Assembly (NCBI GenBank): GCA_963682025.1
Contig: OY821521.1
Coordinates: 167,272,709-167,336,708 of the forward strand
Length of the DNA: 64,000 nucleotides
Direction: 5' to 3'
Source: Cordilura impudica
Taxonomy: Eukaryota > Arthropoda > Insecta > Diptera > Scathophagidae
The notes under the pieces were generated by a model, which did not search any database, was not told the DNA's origin, and worked only from the letters and a program-made list of their open reading frames with translations. Numbering within the stretch: position 1 is the first letter of the stretch; each line of letters starts with the position of its first letter. This document shows, in pieces, positions 57,691 through 64,000 of this stretch. The position numbers and the translations under genes are program-made.

Positions 57691-58336
57691 AAAATTAATT
57701 GCTTTCCAACAGGCGCCTTACAACTACCGAACTAGCCAAATTGTCAATTACTTACTGAACAATTATTGAGTTCTTTTGAATAGTGTCCATAAAAATCAGT
57801 TTTTTTTTCGTACTATTGCGTTTTACTATTCACTAATACTTCATAAAGAATTTATTTATGTTTTCTCAGCATTACTTAATTCTCAAATGTACCGCAATAA
57901 CCAACTTTTGTAAACATAGAAATTTTTTGGTCGATATGCGTATGCAGCAATTGTTTGTATAAAATCATGTAATTTTTAGCACGCACGTCCTTATTATTAC
58001 TGTTAAGTGAAAATCGTGACGCAAATAACTACAAATGCAAGTTAAATATTGAATATTAAAAATTTATATTATATAAGTACGTACAATACTTGTTTATCTA
58101 GAACGTTTTCAATTGTTTTGATACTTCATTAATTTTTTTTTAAATAAACAAAACAAAAATAATTGTAAAAACATACATTATTTTAAAAACATTTTATAAA
58201 AAAAAATATGAATAAATAATTCGAAATTTTAATAAGCCGAATCTTTGATACCCTCAATCTGCGTCTTAAACTTAATATTAAAACTAATGTTGGGTACGGC
58301 TACCACTTTAAAACTTCTATAGGAAGAATTAATTGC
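57691..58336. other. AT-rich segment with an F2 remnant
   Basis: Nothing recognised except AGCCGAATCTTTGATACCCT at about 58234-58253, which matches the sequence beside the F2 hairpin at 1455-1480 in reverse. Confidence 0.4.
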
Positions 58337-58525
58337 TATCGGGTCATTCCATTGTGACATTGGAAACATTTCAGCAAGCTATAATATGATGAAATACTCT
58401 AAAATAAACTCTCTAAAAATGCCAATAGCTTTGCATATCATCTAAAACTAGTAAATCTAACATATCCATATAAAAAGAATTTTAAAGGATTATTTATTTC
58501 AAAGTATTAATTCAATTTTGCTTGT

Positions 58526-58752
58526 GTGACTAACGTAACATTTTTGTTACCACATGAAAGATATATAAACTTTGGCACAAAAATCTTCTGAATTTTAATA
58601 ATGGAAAAATAAATAATTAATTATAGCAATGCATGATAATGTTAAGTAAGTAGTAAGGACAGTTTTAATGTGATAAATAATTAATAATAAACATTTATTG
58701 ATTTTTTTTAATAATTTTATATGTGTGACTAACGTAACGTGACTAACGTAAC
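58526..58752 (+). promoter_or_regulatory. GTGACTAACGTAAC motif cluster, left end
   Basis: Copies at 58526-58539, 58725-58738 and 58739-58752, the last two directly abutting. Likely transposase-binding sites, by analogy with subterminal repeats of other DNA transposons. Confidence 0.6.
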
Positions 58753-59186
58753 AATTGGATCTTGAACTCAGTCACAACCTCTTGAGACTCCAAAAGCTAA
58801 AATAATATATTACAAATGTTCATTAATTGATTTTATATACACACAATAATACCATAGATGACGGAGAAAAACTTTTTAAGAAATTAATTAAAATAATTAT
58901 GAATATTACCTACTTTTTTGAAAACTAAAAATGAAAAACACTTATTTTTTCATAAAATATAAATGATTTTTATCAATTAATGTTTTTTTTTAAGCAAGAA
59001 AAATTCAGCTTTATTGAATGAAAATTTATATAAAAATACAAAAGAAAAATAAACAGAGATACCCATTTGGATACTGAGATAGAGATACAAGAATTTAATT
59101 TAAACGTAGTCCTTTCTTATAATTTTTATATAGGAAAATAATATTCCTTCTAGGTTCGTAGTTTATTTGGAAAGGTAAGTTTCCCA

Positions 59187-60564
59187 TTAGCTGATGGGAC
59201 CACACAAAATCAATTTTTTTTCCACCATTTGCACATCATCTGCACTTGGCCACTTAAAACCTATATCAGTCTCATGCAAAAACTTTATTTTGCACATTTC
59301 TGAGTTTCTATCAAACTCAATTATTCTACCAATATACCAATTATCATCATATACTGTAGTAATTCCCCAATTCAATAGAAATTGCTCCACCAGTTAAAGA
59401 ACAATTCACTTTTGTTTCCAACAGATTGGATATAGTGCTGAGTGGGATTTCATCTCCAGTGTTTAAAAACATGTCAACGCTAATCGAGCTTGTTGTTTTC
59501 CTCACACAGTGACAAGATTGTATACCCTTCAGTTCTTTTATGGACTCAAATCCATTTTTGATATCAACCAGTTCTTGTAAGATTTCTTTTTCTTCAATAA
59601 AAAGGCATGTTATATTTGTGTCTGATCTGTTTGCTACTTCTTTAAAGAATTGAAATGCATTTTTAATTATTGTTTTTCCTTGCAACACCTTTTTCCTCAC
59701 ATGCAGCTTCAAAACAGCCCCTATGCCATCATGTGGCCCTTTTCCGTGGTACGAAGCACTGAAGCTCCATTCAACATATAACGCATCAGAAAACATCAAT
59801 GATATGCTGTACCTGTTCCTAAAATGTGCTGCTGCACCACCTGACCATATGTTTATGCTTGTAATTTTTAAATTCACCGATTTTTTAATGACTTCAATTA
59901 TTGCTTTATTGAAGACTTTAAGCTGTGATATCACAGCATAACATTTAGTTTCCAAATCTTCATCTTCTATTCGTCGGAAATAAGGTACCGCAGTGTAGAC
60001 AGTTACAGATAAATCTTGGTCAGTCTTCCAGTGAGCAGCCATCACTTCATTTAAATCCAATTCCTCATCAATGAATTTTTTAATTTGCATCGGGCAATTT
60101 TTACACTTTTGTTTCATACAATCAGCATTATTTTTATTGCAAACAACTAAATCAGTTATGTCATTTGCAGTCTTAATATTATTGTTTTTCCATTTGCACA
60201 CTTTTAGAAGAAAGGCAAAATTTTCACAATATGGGCAACAGCAAACTTCTTGATCTTTACATCCGACAGTTTCTACTTCTGAGGGTCGAAGCTCACAAAA
60301 CTTTAAAAAACCTATTTCAATATTAGAATGATCAATTTTGAACAATTGGCTCAAAGAGGACTCAGACATCTTTTTCTCTCTCATTTTTCTCATTCTCAGT
60401 TTTGAAGTTTCACCTTCTTTTTTCTTTAATTTCTTATTATCTTTTATTTTGAGTCTTAAAACTTTCATTCTATTCTTTGCTTTAGCTCTATCTTCAAGCA
60501 TTTTAACCTCACTCTGCTTTGCCCGACTTTTTCTTTTCCTTTCAGCCGCGCTTGGTCGGTCCAT
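59187..60564 (-). CDS. Sola-like transposase, internally deleted, C-terminus out of frame
   Basis: An ATG at 60564 (context AACAAATGG) opens a 405-codon frame ending at 59347. Residues 1-70 are strongly basic (RKRKSRAK and further Lys/Arg runs), probably DNA-binding or nuclear localising. A Cys-rich region follows (C102, CCCPYC near 108-113, C142, C149, CKNCP near 154-158). The region that should contain DFAENY is missing: about 80 residues are lost in frame between CKNCP and AAHW (about 176-179). The second motif reads SGGAAAHFRNRY (241-252), with Gly where Asp is usual; the third, HGKGPHDGIGA (273-283), is intact. The expected C-terminal region (VYDDNWYIGR, then FKWPSADD) is open in another frame at 59187-59390, so one frameshift near 59375-59395 shortens the protein. 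Probably catalytically dead. Confidence 0.75.
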
Positions 60565-60837
60565 TTGTTAGCAGAGAAAAATACTTGTTTTCTATGGTAT
60601 AGATAAATTGTGAATGAAATTTTATTTTCTATATTTGACTAAAAACTAAGATACAAATAAATGCATATGTGTCTATAAAAACAGAAACATAACAAGTGTT
60701 TTATTGCAAAGTATGAATGAAAATATATATATAAACAATTTGATTCTCAACACCATTTTAGTTTCTGAAAAAGTTGCACTTAAAATACTTGAAGAAATTT
60801 AAAAAAGTTGATCTGATTTTAAAGAGTCAAAAATTAT

Positions 60838-61052
60838 GTGACTAACGTAACAAAAATATTTTTTACGTTAGTCACATTTGCTGGGTTACGTTAGTCACAG
60901 CTCTAAATCCTTAACAAATACTACTATTTTAAAATTTTTATATGATTCTTATAACTTAACTAACAGATTAAGAAAATTAAGAAAATAAACATTCTGAATG
61001 CATTATTTGTCATCTAAGAGAAAAAAAATCAGAATTTCGTGACTAACGTAAC
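60838..61052. promoter_or_regulatory. GTGACTAACGTAAC motif cluster, right end
   Basis: Direct copies at 60838-60851 and 61039-61052, reversed copies at about 60862-60875 (one mismatch) and 60885-60898. These lie upstream of the transposase start, so they could also act in its regulation. Confidence 0.6.
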
Positions 61053-61559
61053 AAAGAACAGCTTGCTAAAATTTAATGTGAAAAGTATACATATCTCTTC
61101 AGATATTCAAAATTTATTTTCTATATAGGGAAACAACAGTACTAGTTTCCATAAAATGTGTTCATTGTACAGGAAAATTGCGTTTAACTACCTAAAACAG
61201 TTGTGAACATAAGTAGAAAATATAGGCTTAAAAATCATTACAATCAGGCGTGTGTTCTTAACCAAAATACAACTCCAAGCAGCCATTTTTTTTGGCAAGT
61301 TCTGATGCCAGATTCAGAAACTAAAGATAATATAGAAACAAAATATGTATCACAATTGCAGTTATAGCGAAAATATTTTTTGAAGTCGGAGGTAACATTT
61401 TTCATGGAATGACCCTATCTATAAATTTAATTATTTTTCTTTTACTACAGTGGAAGGCCTATAAGTTATATAAGTACCTTATAGAATACCAATGATCCTT
61501 TTAAGAATATTTCAAGACCTTAGAAGTCATACGCGAATTCATAAAATTTCAAATGATTC

Positions 61560-62480
61560 TTCACTAAAAATTTCTTAAAAAAAGTACCCAGGTAGAAAGA
61601 ATTATGACTTTTTAAAATTGTAACCTTTTTTTATAAAAGAAAATTTTTCTATTAGTTTTTTTTAAAAAGTTCACTCTTTTGAAAAAGTAACACTTTCTTT
61701 ATAATTAGCCTTTTTTTTTCAAAGAATACCGTATTTTTAAAGCATTCTTTTTTCCAAAAAATTACTCTTTTTTTAAAGTACACTTTCTATTAAAAAATAT
61801 GTTTTTTTTTAATAAAGTAAACTTTTTAAAAAGTCCCCCTTTTTAAGTAGTACCCATTTTTAAAGAAGTGCCATTTTTTTAAATTACACTTTTTTAGAAA
61901 AATTTACTCTATTTTAAAAAATTTGCCCATTTTTTAAAAACACCATTTGTTAAAGAAGTACCCTTTATCTTTAGAAAGTGCTCTTTTTATTTTAAAAAAT
62001 ACCCTTCTTCTTTAAAAAGTACCATTTTTTTTAAAAAAGTAACGTTTTTTTTTAAAAAATGCCCTTTTATAAAAAAGTGTTCTATTATTAAAAGAGTACG
62101 CATTTTTTAAAAAGTATATGTTTTTCAAAAAAGTACCCTTTATTTTAGAAAACTACCCTTTTATTTTAAAACGTACCCCTTTTTAAAAAGTACTTTTTTT
62201 TGCCATACCCTTTGTTATAGTAGCATTTTCAAAAAAAGTACTTTTTTTAAAAGATATTCTTTTTTTGTAAAAATTATTCTTTTGTCAAAGCACACTTCTT
62301 TTAAAAAGTACCATTTCATTAAAAAATACCCTTCTTTTTTAAAGCACCCATTTATTAAAAAAGTTCCTCTTTTAAACGGTCCTTTTTTTTAAAGGGTCTT
62401 TATTAAAAAAAAGATAAAATTTAAAAAACATTTTTACTTTTTTGAAAAAATTTTCTTTTTTAAAAAAGGTACTTTTTTGG
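61560..62480. repeat. short-period AT array
   Basis: Units of TTTTTAAAAAAGTACC type with variable T runs, about 0.9 kb. No higher-order unit noticed. Confidence 0.8.
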
Positions 62481-62930
62481 TATTATATTTTTTTCATATT
62501 GGCGATTTTCTTTATCACATCGTGATAACTGTAAAAAATATATGTGGCAATACTACCTTAAGCCAATGTGACACGTGCAGTGTAACCATACATGAAGCAA
62601 ATGCCACAACTACAATGACTACCAGCAATACGAAGAATTATAACATATGCATATCTAAAGAAAAACAGCAAACACATTGAACACTTTAATTTTTTTAATA
62701 GCTTTTTCATTCATATTTCATGGCCTTTGGACCGATTTTCAGATTTTAAATATCAACTCCTTTGGAATGATACTAAACGATTTTATGCAAAAAGCTAAGA
62801 GTCTAGATTAAGGGTGTGATCAAGAAAATATAGGGTTATGGGGTCTCCGGAGTTTATTACGAGGTTTACAAATGAAATGACCAACCCTATATATACCCTC
62901 TGCATAGTGGTGTGGAGGTTTAACAAGAAC
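62481..62930 (+). repeat. DINE-like family F3, partial copy
   Basis: From about 62690 it follows F3 (CCGATTTTCAGATTTTAAA) and ends CCCTATATATACCCTCTGCA then GTGGTGTGGAGG. The (GACG)n tract is absent. The part 62481-62680 is unclear. Confidence 0.55.
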
Positions 62931-63230
62931 TTATTCTACAAAAGTTAAAAAATTACAAATCTGTGGTGAAATGCACCAAAAAGGAGTAGATATTAAAATC
63001 CTAATTCAAAAAATAAATGAAATCTTAGTTAACAATTTAGACAATTTTGACATCTGAAAGATCCATGAAAGAACAAGAGGTTTTCTAGTGGCTCAATTGC
63101 TTTAAAATGTTTTTTTTTTAAAGAGTTACAGTGTGCAACACTTTTTTTTTCTACTAAAACGGGTTTTTAAGGTTTTTCGATTTCCTAAGGGGTTTGGCGT
63201 TCTCAGGCAAACATTTTGTATGACCTTTTA
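62931..63230. other. AT-rich segment, nothing recognised
   Basis: No open frame, repeat family or motif was identified here. Confidence 0.4.
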
Positions 63231-63231
63231 T

Positions 63232-64000
63232 ATTTTTATACCCTATACCACTATGTGGTTTTGGTATAATGACTTTGTGCTGCTGTTGGTAACTACCAAA
63301 AATATTTGACCTAGACCCATCTTTTATTATACCGATCGACTCAGAATCACTTTCTGGGTCGATGATGATGTCCGTCTGTCTGTCCGTCTGTGTGTCCATG
63401 TAAACATTGTAATCAAACTACAGATCGCAAATATGAATATATTTTTATTTGTACGTGAGCTTTTATCGGCCATAGAATGAACGCTATTGAAATTGGTGAA
63501 ATTCGGTCAATGTTCAGACCTAATCCGCATACAAATGACCCCTATGAAACCGACTTAAATTGCCATAAGATCCAAATTATCCTATAAATCTCAAAGTGGG
63601 TTTGTATGTGTTTATTGCATCCATTTATCAATTGTCCAAAAATAAATCCCATATGGCAGTTCTTCGTCATAGCCCCCATCTAAAGCTGCTTCCCGATTTG
63701 CACTTAAATCTATAAAAAAACAAAAATATTGCACAGACTTTTCTCAAATTTGGTTTGTATATATTTTTTCAAAATATAATTGACTTTACCATGATCGGTA
63801 CATTTTTCATGATCGGTCCATTTTTCGACCTAGTCCCCATATAAATATAGCATCCGATATGAACTTTTTCATATCTGCAGCCAAAAAAATTAATAACAAT
63901 GCTAATCAAATTTGGTTATGCTTATTTTCTATATCCAATTAGTTGGACCGAAGAGATAGGGTCTCTAAACCATGGTACGGGGTATTGTATAGTCGGTCTA
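63232..64000 (+). repeat. DINE-like family F1 copy, cut by the window end
   Basis: Starts TTTTTATACCCTATACC, has (GTCT/GTCC)n at 63370-63390, and runs to the first half of the palindrome (AGTCGGTCTA) at 64000. CATGATCGGT... is locally duplicated near 63790-63820. Confidence 0.85.

Larger units (their letters stand above)
58341..61415 (-). mobile_element. Sola-like DNA transposon with 4-bp target duplication
   Basis: A 3075-bp element. Left end GGGTCATTCCATTGTGACA and right end, read inward, GGGTCATTCCATGAAAAATG form short inverted repeats. TATC lies immediately outside both ends (58337-58340 and 61416-61419). It encodes one transposase-like gene on the minus strand. A 14-bp motif GTGACTAACGTAAC occurs three times in the left subterminal region and four times in the right. 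Short inverted ends with 4-bp duplication and this protein family fit Sola; the subgroup (perhaps Sola2) is my inference. Confidence 0.82.

Noticed and set aside
1..64000. tRNA, rRNA, riboswitch or bacterial-type operon
   Set aside because: No cloverleaf, rRNA-like or leader-type sequence was recognised, and the coding content is eukaryotic transposons only.

Overview
The window is eukaryotic, very AT-rich and almost entirely made of transposable elements and tandem repeats. I found no intact single-copy host gene, no rRNA or tRNA gene, and no bacterial-style operon. The combination of short dispersed repeats carrying (GTCY)n tracts (DINE-1/mini-me style), two kinds of non-LTR retrotransposon, Helitrons, piggyBac, hAT and Sola-like DNA transposons suggests a cyclorrhaphan (higher) fly. 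The species assignment is an inference. The DNA looks like an intergenic or heterochromatic TE nest.

Layout. 0.1-1.5 kb: one copy of a 1.4-kb repeat, with an inverted partner at 13.3-14.7 kb. 3.58-3.81 kb: a TA-flanked Tc1/mariner-type MITE. 3.9-12.5 kb: a nest in which an old non-LTR element (+ strand) was split by a nearly intact two-ORF relative (- strand, 4.5-8.9 kb) and cut by a Sola-like DNA transposon (9.05-11.6 kb), whose right arm runs into 0.9 kb of a heptamer microsatellite. 15.0-16.6 kb: Helitron DNA with a helicase C-terminal remnant and a 140-bp tandem repeat. 22.2-26.6 kb: a decayed piggyBac inserted in a satellite and itself interrupted by a 5'-truncated RNase H-bearing LINE. 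26.6-29 kb and 44-48.5 kb: two blocks of the same satellite in opposite orientation. 29.6-30.9 kb: a hAT remnant. 30.9-35.1 kb: a 4-kb short-period array with a 685-bp higher-order repeat. 38.5-40.6 kb: a non-autonomous hAT inside a second piggyBac remnant. 40.9-48 kb: five copies of a short canonical Helitron. 52.8-55.7 kb: a cluster of DINE-like repeats between two related arrays. 58.3-61.4 kb: a second Sola-like transposon with matching ends, a 4-bp target duplication and a 405-aa open frame.

The recognisable proteins are all transposition machinery: endonuclease/reverse transcriptase with or without RNase H, a gag-like zinc-finger protein, and transposases. They do not form a pathway. What they record is a history of insertion, since several elements sit inside others with readable target duplications. 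The features most worth following are the two related Sola-like elements with complementary motif losses, motif clusters inside transposon ends, the AUG-less ORF2 of the 4.5-8.9 kb LINE, and repeat families that share a terminal hairpin followed by CTTACTTG.
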